A DNA stretch of 14,158 bases from Actinomycetes bacterium (GCA_021808425.1 JAKBBS010000081.1:1-14158); one strand, 5' to 3'; shown: positions 1 to 6,692, counted from the first letter of the stretch. A program made the numbers and translations. The notes: generated by a model not told the origin, from the sequence alone.

Positions 1-245
1 TCGCCCGTGACGGCGGCCCCCTCGACCCCAAATGTGGGTGCCCGGTGTGCGATCGTTACAGCGCAGGATACGTGAGGCACCTTCTGATCGTCGCCGAGCC
101 CACCGCGGGCCGGCTCATAACCATTCATAACCTGCACTGGATGATGGGGTTCATGAGGAGAATTCGGGCGGCGATCGAAACAGCCACCATCCACAGCCTG
201 ATCCGCGACACCAATGAAGCCTGGAACGGTGATGGTCTGCGCTAA
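1..245 (+). CDS. tgt: Queuine/preQ1 tRNA-guanine transglycosylase, C-terminal fragment
   Basis: This is the 3' end of a gene that starts before the window; it is read in the frame beginning at base 3 and stops at TAA 243-245. Tgt exchanges guanine-34 of GUN-anticodon tRNAs for a queuosine precursor base. The visible part holds the family's C-terminal zinc site: CGCPVC at 33-50 supplies three cysteines (CxCxxC), and the His in TIHNL (codon 126-128) is the expected fourth ligand. YSAGYVRHL just after the cysteines matches the usual YSRAYLRHL segment. The active-site aspartates lie upstream and cannot be seen. The tgt-yajC-secD-secF order is well known from proteobacteria and some other phyla. 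Assignment is firm despite the short fragment. Confidence 0.93.
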   Translation, partial: ARDGGPLDPKCGCPVCDRYSAGYVRHLLIVAEPTAGRLITIHNLHWMMGFMRRIRAAIETATIHSLIRDTNEAWNGDGLR

Positions 246-254
246 TGTCCAGCG

Positions 255-270
255 GGCCCGAAGGCGGGCC
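255..270 (+). other. Short GC-only hairpin between tgt and yajC
   Basis: GGCCCG (255-260), loop AAGG, then CGGGCC (265-270) form a perfect 6-bp stem starting 10 bases after the tgt stop. No T-tract follows, so it does not look like a classical intrinsic terminator. It could be a pause, processing or mRNA-stability element between tgt and yajC, or chance in GC-rich DNA. Confidence 0.35.
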
Positions 271-293
271 ACTAACCGAGGGTTCTGATCAAA

Positions 294-845
294 ATGCACA
301 TCCTGCTCGCCTCGCTGCTGCAGAGCACGACCACGACAACAGTCGCAAAAACAACCTCTACGTCGGGGTCGCTGACCCCGTTCTTGGTGCTCATCCTGAT
401 TTTCGGCGGCGCGTACCTGCTGTTCATCCGGCCGCGCTCAAAGCGCGCTCGAGCCCAGCAGGCAGCGGCACGCCAGGTCGGAGTCGGTGACGCCGTGATG
501 ACCGCCGGCGGTATCTTCGGCACGGTCGTCGAGGTGACACCGGATTCTGTCGCCGTTGAGGTTTCGCCCGGCGTAATCATGACGTTCATCCCGCGTGCCG
601 TCAGCGCCCGTCCCGCCTCCGCCGGCAGCCCGCCCCCGCCGGTAGGAGCCGGCGCATCGGCCTACGAGGAGCCCGCCTACGACGAGGCCGACGAGGACGA
701 CTCCGACTTCGATGGTTCCGACGGAGAGGAGCCTGACGGCGAAGAGGCCGGCTCATACGACGACGAGACCGGCGGCGAGCCGAGCGGCGATCAGAGGAGC
801 GAGGGGACTGACCCGCCGGAGCGTCCCGGGTCCCCCAGGAAGTGA
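294..845 (+). CDS. yajC: Preprotein translocase subunit YajC
   Basis: YajC is a small single-pass membrane protein that associates with SecD/SecF and the SecYEG channel. The 183-residue product has a short Ser/Thr-rich N-terminus (STTTTT at 11-16), one membrane helix at about 29-45 ending in FIRPRSKRAR, and the conserved cytoplasmic segment VGVGDAVMTAGGIFGTVVEV at about 62-81. Many YajC proteins are near 90-120 residues. The excess here is a Pro-rich linker and a strongly acidic tail (about 124-170, rich in D, E, S and G). The ATG at 294 has GAGGG at 278-282, a rather long 11-base spacing. The stop is followed after one base by the secD ATG, so the two are probably translated together. Family assignment is secure; the role of the tail is unknown. 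Confidence 0.93.
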   Translation: MHILLASLLQSTTTTTVAKTTSTSGSLTPFLVLILIFGGAYLLFIRPRSKRARAQQAAARQVGVGDAVMTAGGIFGTVVEVTPDSVAVEVSPGVIMTFIPRAVSARPASAGSPPPPVGAGASAYEEPAYDEADEDDSDFDGSDGEEPDGEEAGSYDDETGGEPSGDQRSEGTDPPERPGSPRK

Positions 846-846
846 G

Positions 847-2589
847 ATGAGAAGGAGTCTGATTTGGTCGCTCCTGTTCGTGTTCGTGGTTGCCGCGGGC
901 TCGATCACTGCGACCCTTCTCTCGGGCCACTCGATCCTGCTCGGGCTCGACCTGCGCGGGGGCGTGTCCGTGGTGCTGCAACCTCAGGGGACCGCCAACT
1001 CTGCGGAGCTCAACCAGGCTGTCAGCATCATCGAGAGACGCGTCAACGGTCTCGGAGTGAGCAACTCCAACGTCGCCCGCCAGGGTAGCGACGTCGTGAT
1101 CGACCTTCCCGGGCTCAAGAACTCCCAGCAGGCGCTGGCCGAGCTCGGACAGACGGCAGTCCTTTATTTCCGACCCGTGGACTGCCTGATACCGGCCTAC
1201 GTGGCGCCGGGGACCTCGACCTCGACCACGACGACGACGCCCAAGTCGGCGTCATCGACAACTGTCGCGCCCGCGAAAGTCTCGCCTGGCACCACGACGC
1301 CGGGCAGCGCGAAGTCGCCTGCGACCACGTCGTCGCCGGCAACGACCGCCCGCTCCGGGCTCGGGGTGAGCCAGCCAGCGCACCTCACGTCGGTTTTCGT
1401 CGCTGCTGGCTCTACGTCTACCTCGACGTCGACGGCTAAGTCGAGCGCCACCACGACAGCACCAACGACTACGCCGACGCCGACCACCACCACAACCCTG
1501 CCGCCCGGGGCGGTCAACGCGACAACCGCCTGCTCGAGCACGAACCCGTCGTCGATCCCGACCACGACACCCGCGCAGGACGTCCCGAGCGCCTCGGTGG
1601 TGCTCCCGGTGGACCCGGCGGCCTTCGCGAGCTCGCCGACGGTGCGCTACGTGCTCGGGCCGGCCGACATGACCGGATCGGTGATCTCGAACGCTGTAGC
1701 CGAGATCAACTCGACGACAGGCCAGTACACGGTGGCGCTCACGCTCAACTCCAAGGGTGCGGTCAAGTTCGACTCGATCGCCGCCGCCCGCTACGCCTGC
1801 TACCAGCAGTCACCGACCAACCCGCCCCCCTGCAGCGAGGAGGCCTTCGAGCTCGACGGGCTGGTCGAGTCCGCCCCCGACTTCCAGGCGTCCAGCTTCA
1901 ACGGCAACGTCTCCATCAGCGGCAACTTCACTTCCGCCCAGGCGACCGCGCTGGCTAACCAGCTCAAGTACGGGTCCCTCCCGGTGCGCTTCGTACCTCA
2001 GACCGTCCAGACGATCTCGGCGACGATAGGCAAGGACTCGCTTCGCGCAGGCCTTTTGGCAGGCCTGGGCGGCATTATCGTCGTAATGGTCTACATGCTG
2101 CTCTACTACCGGGCGCTGGGCCTCGTGGTCATGATAGGTCTAGGCGTCGGAGGCTCCATCCTCTACTCGATCCTTGCCGAGCTCAGCCAGACCTCCAACC
2201 TCACGCTCACCCTGGCGGGGGTCACGGGGATCATCGTGTCCATCGGTATCACCGTCGACTCCTACGTCGTCTACTTCGAGAGACTAAAAGACGAGGTGAG
2301 GGCGGGGAGGACTGTCCGCCAGTCGGTCGAGCGAAGCTTCGCCCGGGCGTTTCGGACCGTTCTCACCGCCGACTTGGTGTCGTTCCTCGCTGCACTTGTG
2401 CTGTACCTGCTCACGATCGGAAGTGTGCGAGGGTTCGCGTTCACCCTCGGTCTGTCGACGCTGCTCGACGTGTTCACGGCCTTCTTCTTCATCCGGCCCG
2501 CCGTGATCTGGGTGGGACGCAGACGCTCGATAACCGACAATCCCGTCTTCGGCATCGCGCGCGGGCTCGGCGCCAAGGCGCGGGGGTAG
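847..2589 (+). CDS. secD: Protein translocase subunit SecD
   Basis: SecD pairs with SecF to drive late steps of protein export using the proton gradient. The ATG at 847 is chosen because it puts the first membrane helix at residues 7-27, lies one base after the yajC stop, and has AGGAAG at 837-842; open frame further upstream overlaps yajC. The 580-residue product shows the DLRGG motif (35-39), a large extracytoplasmic domain, the segment LPVRFVPQTVQTISATIG before TM2, and five helices at about 400-555. GITVDSYVVYFERLKDE (from 467) matches the conserved TM4 region, with its Asp at 471. The unusual part is a Thr/Ser/Pro-rich low-complexity insert at about 121-245, bracketed by Cys113 and Cys229. 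A second cysteine pair is at 318 and 329. Confidence 0.96.
   Translation: MRRSLIWSLLFVFVVAAGSITATLLSGHSILLGLDLRGGVSVVLQPQGTANSAELNQAVSIIERRVNGLGVSNSNVARQGSDVVIDLPGLKNSQQALAELGQTAVLYFRPVDCLIPAYVAPGTSTSTTTTTPKSASSTTVAPAKVSPGTTTPGSAKSPATTSSPATTARSGLGVSQPAHLTSVFVAAGSTSTSTSTAKSSATTTAPTTTPTPTTTTTLPPGAVNATTACSSTNPSSIPTTTPAQDVPSASVVLPVDPAAFASSPTVRYVLGPADMTGSVISNAVAEINSTTGQYTVALTLNSKGAVKFDSIAAARYACYQQSPTNPPPCSEEAFELDGLVESAPDFQASSFNGNVSISGNFTSAQATALANQLKYGSLPVRFVPQTVQTISATIGKDSLRAGLLAGLGGIIVVMVYMLLYYRALGLVVMIGLGVGGSILYSILAELSQTSNLTLTLAGVTGIIVSIGITVDSYVVYFERLKDEVRAGRTVRQSVERSFARAFRTVLTADLVSFLAALVLYLLTIGSVRGFAFTLGLSTLLDVFTAFFFIRPAVIWVGRRRSITDNPVFGIARGLGAKARG
1207..1581 (+). repeat. Low-complexity Thr/Ser/Pro-coding tract inside secD
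   Basis: About 125 codons (SecD residues 121-245) are dominated by ACG/ACC/TCG codons, with runs such as TSTSTTTTTTP and TTTPTPTTTTT. The tract sits in the first extracytoplasmic domain, between the strand containing TAVLYFRPVDC and the segment resuming at about VVLPVDPAAF. It is probably a disordered loop. The reading frame is intact, so it is an insertion in the protein rather than gene damage. Confidence 0.85.
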
Positions 2590-2593
2590 AGCG

Positions 2594-3790
2594 GTGACCG
2601 CCGCCACGAAGCAGCCCGGGGCGTTCCGCCGGCTTTTCAGAGGTGAGACATCCTTCGACTTCGCCGGCCGCTGGAGGCGCTGGTTCGCGATCTCGGGGAC
2701 CGTGATCATCATCGGCCTCGCGTCGCTTGGAATACGGGGACTCAACTTCTCCATCGACTTCAAGGGCGGGACCATCTGGACCGTCTCGTCGAACGCGTCC
2801 GTGGCGACAGTGCGCGCCGCGGTCGGGGCCGCCGTGCCCGGGTTCGGCCAGTCGACGGTGCAGGTGCTCACCAACAGCCTCACCCACAAAAGGACGGTCC
2901 AGGTCGAGGCCGCAGCGAAAGTGACGGGAAACCAGAGCGAGGTGGCGGCCGTAACCGACGCTCTCGCCAAGGTCGCCCACGTATCGCCCAACCAGGTGTC
3001 GCTCAGCGACGTAGGACCGTCGTGGGGTTCGGTCATCACCGACAAGGCGATCGAAGCGGTCATCGTCTTCCTGATCGTCGTGTCGATCTACATATGGCTT
3101 CGATTCGAAGGAAAAATGGCGGTGGCTGCGTTGACAGCGCTCGTCCACGACATCCTCGTCACGGTGGGCATCTATTCGCTGTCGGGCTTCCAGGTGAGCC
3201 CCGACACGGTGATCGCGTTCTTGACCATCCTCGGGTACTCGCTCTACGACACGATCGTCGTCTTCGACCGTGTCCAGGAGAACACGCGGGGATTGGCGTC
3301 GTCGAACCGGCTCACCTACAGCGACACCGTCAACATCTCCATGAACCAGGTGCTCGCCCGCTCGCTCAACACTTCGCTGGTGGCGATCCTGCCGATCCTG
3401 TCGATCCTCGTCGTCGGTGCGTGGATCCTCGGTGCGACAGCCCTGGAGGACTTCGGCCTGGCGCTCGTCGTCGGCTTGACGACAGGGGCGTACTCGTCGA
3501 TCTTCATCGCGTCCCCGCTCCTGGCGTTGATGAAAGAGCGCGAACCTCGCTACTCGGAGATCCGCCGGCGCCTCGGCAGCGCACCCCGCCGCAAGCTGAC
3601 ACCTGTAGCAGTGGCCGGCCCTGCCGGCGAGTTCGACGACGACCTGGACGTGCCGGGGAGCGTCGCGGGCGACGGCGGCGAAGCACAGGCACAGGCACAG
3701 GCACAGGCACAGTCGATACCGCTACGCAATCCTCCGAGACCCGCCACCAACGTGCCACCCCGGCCTCGCAAGAAGGGGCGGCGGGGGTAG
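2594..3790 (+). CDS. secF: Protein translocase subunit SecF
   Basis: SecF is the partner of SecD in the proton-driven export complex. The 398-residue product has TM1 at about 30-50, DFKGG at 55-59 (counterpart of DLRGG in SecD), an extracytoplasmic domain, then VGPSWGSVITDKAIEAV leading into TM2. TALVHDILVTVGIYS (181-195), ILGYSLYDTIVVFDRVQEN (212-230) and NQVLARSLNTSL (251-262) are classic SecF segments. The GTG at 2594 lies four bases after the secD stop, with GGGGG at 2582-2586 as probable ribosome binding site. After the last helix (about residue 313) the protein carries a long cytoplasmic tail with an Ala-Gln repeat and a basic, Pro-rich end (PPRPRKKGRRG). The tail is species-specific and of unknown role. 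Confidence 0.96.
   Translation: MTAATKQPGAFRRLFRGETSFDFAGRWRRWFAISGTVIIIGLASLGIRGLNFSIDFKGGTIWTVSSNASVATVRAAVGAAVPGFGQSTVQVLTNSLTHKRTVQVEAAAKVTGNQSEVAAVTDALAKVAHVSPNQVSLSDVGPSWGSVITDKAIEAVIVFLIVVSIYIWLRFEGKMAVAALTALVHDILVTVGIYSLSGFQVSPDTVIAFLTILGYSLYDTIVVFDRVQENTRGLASSNRLTYSDTVNISMNQVLARSLNTSLVAILPILSILVVGAWILGATALEDFGLALVVGLTTGAYSSIFIASPLLALMKEREPRYSEIRRRLGSAPRRKLTPVAVAGPAGEFDDDLDVPGSVAGDGGEAQAQAQAQAQSIPLRNPPRPATNVPPRPRKKGRRG
3683..3712 (+). repeat. Five tandem GCACAG hexamers within secF
   Basis: GCACAG is repeated five times without mismatch and encodes (Ala-Gln)x5 in the SecF cytoplasmic tail (about residues 364-373). The unit is a multiple of three, so gain or loss of copies would change tail length without breaking the frame. 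Confidence 0.95.
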
Positions 3791-3804
3791 GCGAGGGTGG
3801 TTCA

Positions 3805-3830
3805 CCCAGGTAGTCGCTTCGCCCAGGTAG
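3805..3830 (+). repeat. Direct repeat CCCAGGTAG, 17-base period, upstream of apt
   Basis: CCCAGGTAG occurs at 3805-3813 and again at 3822-3830, with starts 17 bases apart, in the 49-base secF-apt gap. The second copy runs into the proposed -10 element. It may be a paired regulator site or a small local duplication; no regulator can be named from sequence. Confidence 0.6.
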
Positions 3831-3833
3831 GTT
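3828..3833 (+). promoter_or_regulatory. Candidate -10 element for a leaderless apt transcript
   Basis: TAGGTT fits the actinobacterial TANNNT -10 pattern. Placing it at -12 to -7 puts +1 at 3840, exactly on the G of the apt GTG. No Shine-Dalgarno sequence precedes the GTG. No convincing -35 hexamer is seen. Confidence 0.5.
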
Positions 3834-3839
3834 AGAGGC

Positions 3840-4379
3840 GTGCGAGTATCCGAACGCAACGAGGAGGACTACAGGCGGCTGATCCGCGACGTCGAGGACT
3901 TCCCCCACGCCGGGGTCGCCTTCAAGGACATCACGCCGCTCCTCGCCGACGCCGGGGCTTTCGCTGAGCTCGTCGAGGACATGGCGGCGCCGTTTCGCGA
4001 CTCGCAGGTCGACGCCGTCGTGGGCATCGAGGCACGAGGTTTCATCCTTGCTGCACCGGTAGCTCTCGCCCTTGGGGCGGGTTTCGTACCGGTTCGCAAG
4101 GTCGGCAAGCTGCCGTGGGCCGTCCATTCGGAGAGCTACGAACTGGAGTACGGCTCGGGGCAGCTCGAAGTGCACCAGGACGGAGTAGCGGCGAACCAGC
4201 GGGTCCTGATCGTGGACGACGTCCTCGCGACCGGCGGGACAGCCGCCGCCACAGCCCGCTTGGTGCAGCGCATGGGGGCTCTTCCGGTCGGGTTCTCCTT
4301 TGCCCTGGAGTTGTGCTTCCTCGAAGGGCGGGCGAGGATCGCAGATCTACCTACCTTTTCCCTTGTCACGTACCGATGA
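3840..4379 (+). CDS. apt: Adenine phosphoribosyltransferase
   Basis: Apt converts adenine and PRPP to AMP and pyrophosphate in cytoplasmic purine salvage. The 179-residue product has the family N-terminus (LIRDVEDFPHAGVAFKDITPLL, residues 14-35), GIEARGFILA (62-71), the RKVGKLPW loop (86-93) and the PRPP-binding signature VLIVDDVLATGGT (122-134), all intact. Length is normal for the family. The GTG at 3840 gives the expected N-terminus and coincides with the predicted transcription start; nothing resembling a ribosome binding site lies upstream. It precedes relA, the common actinobacterial order. Its stop codon (TGA 4377-4379) overlaps an ATG at 4376 that opens the first of two mini-ORFs leading to relA. 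Confidence 0.96.
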   Translation: MRVSERNEEDYRRLIRDVEDFPHAGVAFKDITPLLADAGAFAELVEDMAAPFRDSQVDAVVGIEARGFILAAPVALALGAGFVPVRKVGKLPWAVHSESYELEYGSGQLEVHQDGVAANQRVLIVDDVLATGGTAAATARLVQRMGALPVGFSFALELCFLEGRARIADLPTFSLVTYR

Positions 4380-4408
4380 GACGCGGGGAAGGAGAAACAC
4401 GGAAGTGA
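4376..4408 (+). CDS. Mini-ORF 1 in the apt-relA leader (MRRGEGETRK)
   Basis: This ten-codon frame begins at ATG 4376, overlapping the apt stop as ATGA (4376-4379). It ends at TGA 4406-4408, which overlaps the GTG of the next mini-ORF as GTGA (4405-4408). The peptide is basic and has no recognised family. Its likely role, if translated, is to hand ribosomes from apt towards relA by termination-reinitiation. It could equally be chance; ribosome profiling would decide. Confidence 0.35.
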   Translation: MRRGEGETRK

Positions 4409-4425
4409 CCAGGCAGCTGCCATGA
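4405..4425 (+). CDS. Mini-ORF 2 immediately before relA (MTRQLP)
   Basis: This frame reads GTG then five codons and TGA at 4423-4425, which overlaps the relA ATG as ATGA (4422-4425). AAGGAG at 4389-4394 lies ten bases before the GTG and is the only good ribosome binding site in this gap. It therefore serves this mini-ORF better than relA itself, whose ATG is 27 bases from it. The peptide has no recognised function. Confidence 0.35.
   Translation: MTRQLP
4412..4421 (+). promoter_or_regulatory. Perfect 10-bp palindrome abutting the relA start
   Basis: GGCAGCTGCC is its own reverse complement and ends on the base before the relA ATG. Having no loop, it is a candidate dimeric protein site rather than a hairpin. 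It also occupies the place where a ribosome binding site would be expected. May be coincidence. Confidence 0.3.
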
Positions 4426-6665
4426 GCAGAGGTGAGGCGCTCAGCCGATCGCGTGCTGTCGTGACCGTGGAGCGGGTGCTGCCGTGGCGGCGCCAGGTGC
4501 AGACCGCTGACGCACTCACCCCCCTCCTCGCCGCGTACCGCGACAGGCATCCGCGTGACCCGACGAACCTGATCCTCGCAGCGTACGAGACGGCGGCGGA
4601 AGCCCACGCCGGGCAGCTGCGCAACTCCGGTGAGGGATACATAAGCCATCCTCTGGCGGTCGCTACGATCCTCGCGTCGCTCGGCCTCGACGACGTGACC
4701 ATCGCGTCGGCGCTGCTCCACGACGCCGTCGAGGACACCGCCGTCAAGCTCGAAGAGCTGGAAGTCGCGTTCGGGCCGGAGGTCGCGTCGATAGTCGACG
4801 GGGTCACCAAGCTCGACCGTGTCCGCTTCGACTCCCGCCAGGCCCAGCAGGCGGCGACGATGCGCAAGATGCTCGTCGCGATGGCCAAAGACCCTCGCGT
4901 GCTGCTGATCAAGCTTGCGGACCGGCTCCACAACATGCAGACGATCGCCGCGATGCCCGAGTGGAAGCAGAAGCGCTCCGCCCAGGAGACCCTCGACATC
5001 TACGCCCCGCTCGCTCACCGCTTCGGGATTCAGGACATGCGCTGGCAGCTCGAGGACCTCGCCTTCGCCGCCCTGCACCCGCGCCGCTACGCCGAGATCG
5101 ACCAGATGGTCGCGAGCCGCGCCCCCGAGCGCGACATCTACCTCACCCAGGTCGTCGGCCATGTCAAGGAGCGACTGGACGCCGCGCGGGTGCTCGGCCA
5201 GGTCACCGGGCGTCCGAAGCACCTCTACTCGATCTACGAGAAGATGGTGGTCAAAGGAAAAGAGTTCGACGACATCTACGACCTCGTCGGCGTCCGGATT
5301 ATCGTCGAGTCGGTCAAGGACTGCTGGGCGGCGCTCGGAGCGGTGCACGGGGCTTGGACGCCGATCCCCGGGCGGTTCAAGGACTACGTCAACACCCCCA
5401 AGTTCAACCTGTACCAGTCTCTGCACACCACCGTCGTCGGACCGCAGGGCAAGACCCTCGAAGCGCAGATCCGCACGGTCGAGATGCACCGCAGAGCCGA
5501 GTGGGGCATCGCCGCGCACTGGGGCTACAAGGAGAAGGCGTCCGCCGCTGACGTGGCCTGGCTTCAGCGGATCGTCGACTGGTCCGCGGAGACGTCGGAC
5601 CCGTCGGAGTTCCTAGAGACCCTCAAGCTCGACCTCGACACCGACGAGGTGTACGTGTTCACGCCAAAAGGTGACGTCGTCTCGCTGCCGACGAACTCCA
5701 CGCCTATCGACTTCGCCTACACGATCCACACCGAGGTCGGGCACCGCTGCATCGGCGCGAAGCTCAACGGGCGGCTGGTGCCGCTCGACTCGCGTCTCGG
5801 CTCCGGCGACACCGTCGAGATCTTCACCTCTAAGGTCCCCTCGGCCGGTCCGAGCCGTGACTGGCTGAAGATCGCGGCGAGCCCGAGAGCGCGCAACAAG
5901 ATACGGCAGTGGTTCAGCCGGGAACGCCGCGAGGACGCCATCGAGTCAGGCCGCGAGGACCTCGTCAAGGCGTTGCGCAAGGAGGGCCTTCCGGTCCAGA
6001 AACTCGCGAACTCCCAGACCCTGGCGAACGTCATCGAAGCCCTCGGCTACAGCGACCTCGACGCTATGCACGCTGCGATAGGCGAGAGCCGCGTGTCGGC
6101 GCAGTCGATCGCGCAGCGCATAGCACGCGACCTGCGCGGCGGGGAGCACGAGGAGCAGCTTCCGAGCACCGCCCGCCAACCGCGGCGCGGGGGTCCCACG
6201 AGAAGCGGGGTCGGGGTCCACGTCGAAGGCCTCGACGACATGATGGTGAGGCTGTCTCGTTGCTGCACCCCGGTTCCCGGCGACGAGATCGTCGGATTCG
6301 TCACCCGCGGCAGGGGGGTTAGCGTGCATCGAAGCGACTGCTCCAACGCTGCGTCTCTCGCGTCGAGCGAAGTCGGGCGCATGATCGAAGTCGAATGGGA
6401 CTCGGCATCGAACGGAAGCTTCGTAGCTGCGGTCGAGCTTAAGGCGTTGGACCGGACCCGCCTCGGTGTCGACGTGTGGAAGGTGATCTCCGACAACCAC
6501 CTGAACATCCTTCGAAGCGAGTCGCTCACCGGCAGCGACCGGGTGAGCCGGATGCGCTTCGAGTTCGAGCTCGCCGACCCCGGCCACCTCGACTCGGTGA
6601 TCTCGGCGTTGAAGCGCATCGATTCCGTCTACGACGCGTACCGGGTCCTGCCAAACCGGGGCTGA
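4422..6665 (+). CDS. relA: Bifunctional (p)ppGpp synthetase/hydrolase Rel
   Basis: This is the stringent-response enzyme that makes and degrades (p)ppGpp. The 747-residue product has the full long-RSH domain order. The HD hydrolase domain (about 50-200) keeps SHP at 75-77 and LLHDAVEDT with His100-Asp101. The synthetase domain (about 250-370) has RPKHLYSIYEKM, GRFKDYVNTPK and YQSLHTTV. A TGS domain follows (about 410-470), then a conserved-cysteine region (RLSRCCTPVPGDE, Cys614-615, and Cys640) and a C-terminal ACT domain (about 665-747). The RFKD form of the RXKD/EXDD motif (318-321) and intact HD residues are typical of bifunctional Rel rather than synthetase-only RelA. ATG 4422 is the only start codon between the upstream in-frame stop and the N-terminal region; no ribosome binding site directly precedes it. 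Confidence 0.96.
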   Translation: MSRGEALSRSRAVVTVERVLPWRRQVQTADALTPLLAAYRDRHPRDPTNLILAAYETAAEAHAGQLRNSGEGYISHPLAVATILASLGLDDVTIASALLHDAVEDTAVKLEELEVAFGPEVASIVDGVTKLDRVRFDSRQAQQAATMRKMLVAMAKDPRVLLIKLADRLHNMQTIAAMPEWKQKRSAQETLDIYAPLAHRFGIQDMRWQLEDLAFAALHPRRYAEIDQMVASRAPERDIYLTQVVGHVKERLDAARVLGQVTGRPKHLYSIYEKMVVKGKEFDDIYDLVGVRIIVESVKDCWAALGAVHGAWTPIPGRFKDYVNTPKFNLYQSLHTTVVGPQGKTLEAQIRTVEMHRRAEWGIAAHWGYKEKASAADVAWLQRIVDWSAETSDPSEFLETLKLDLDTDEVYVFTPKGDVVSLPTNSTPIDFAYTIHTEVGHRCIGAKLNGRLVPLDSRLGSGDTVEIFTSKVPSAGPSRDWLKIAASPRARNKIRQWFSRERREDAIESGREDLVKALRKEGLPVQKLANSQTLANVIEALGYSDLDAMHAAIGESRVSAQSIAQRIARDLRGGEHEEQLPSTARQPRRGGPTRSGVGVHVEGLDDMMVRLSRCCTPVPGDEIVGFVTRGRGVSVHRSDCSNAASLASSEVGRMIEVEWDSASNGSFVAAVELKALDRTRLGVDVWKVISDNHLNILRSESLTGSDRVSRMRFEFELADPGHLDSVISALKRIDSVYDAYRVLPNRG

Positions 6666-6678
6666 GCGCCGTCGCGGG

Positions 6679-6684
6679 TAGCCT
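6679..6684 (+). promoter_or_regulatory. Candidate -10 element for near-leaderless hisS mRNA
   Basis: TAGCCT fits TANNNT. Placed at -12 to -7 it predicts +1 at 6691, two bases before the hisS ATG at 6693. The short gap after relA (6666-6692) has no purine-rich ribosome binding site. No clear -35 is seen. Confidence 0.42.
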
Positions 6685-6692
6685 CCTCTGCG

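Noticed and set aside
245..490. Plus-strand frame starting at an ATG that overlaps the tgt stop (TAATG)
   Set aside because: It runs through the yajC membrane-helix region in another frame and has low-complexity shadow composition; the tgt/ATG overlap is probably chance.
2284..3148. Overlapping minus-strand frames opposite the secD end and secF
   Set aside because: Both lie opposite conserved SecD/SecF helices and show no domain; typical GC-rich shadows.
3795..3807. GGGTG/CACCC hairpin after secF as a possible terminator
   Set aside because: Only a 5-bp stem with a 3-base loop and no T-tract; too weak to call.
4347..5519. Minus-strand open frame of 390 codons opposite relA
   Set aside because: Antisense to the well-defined HD and synthetase domains of Rel; no recognisable motif of its own.
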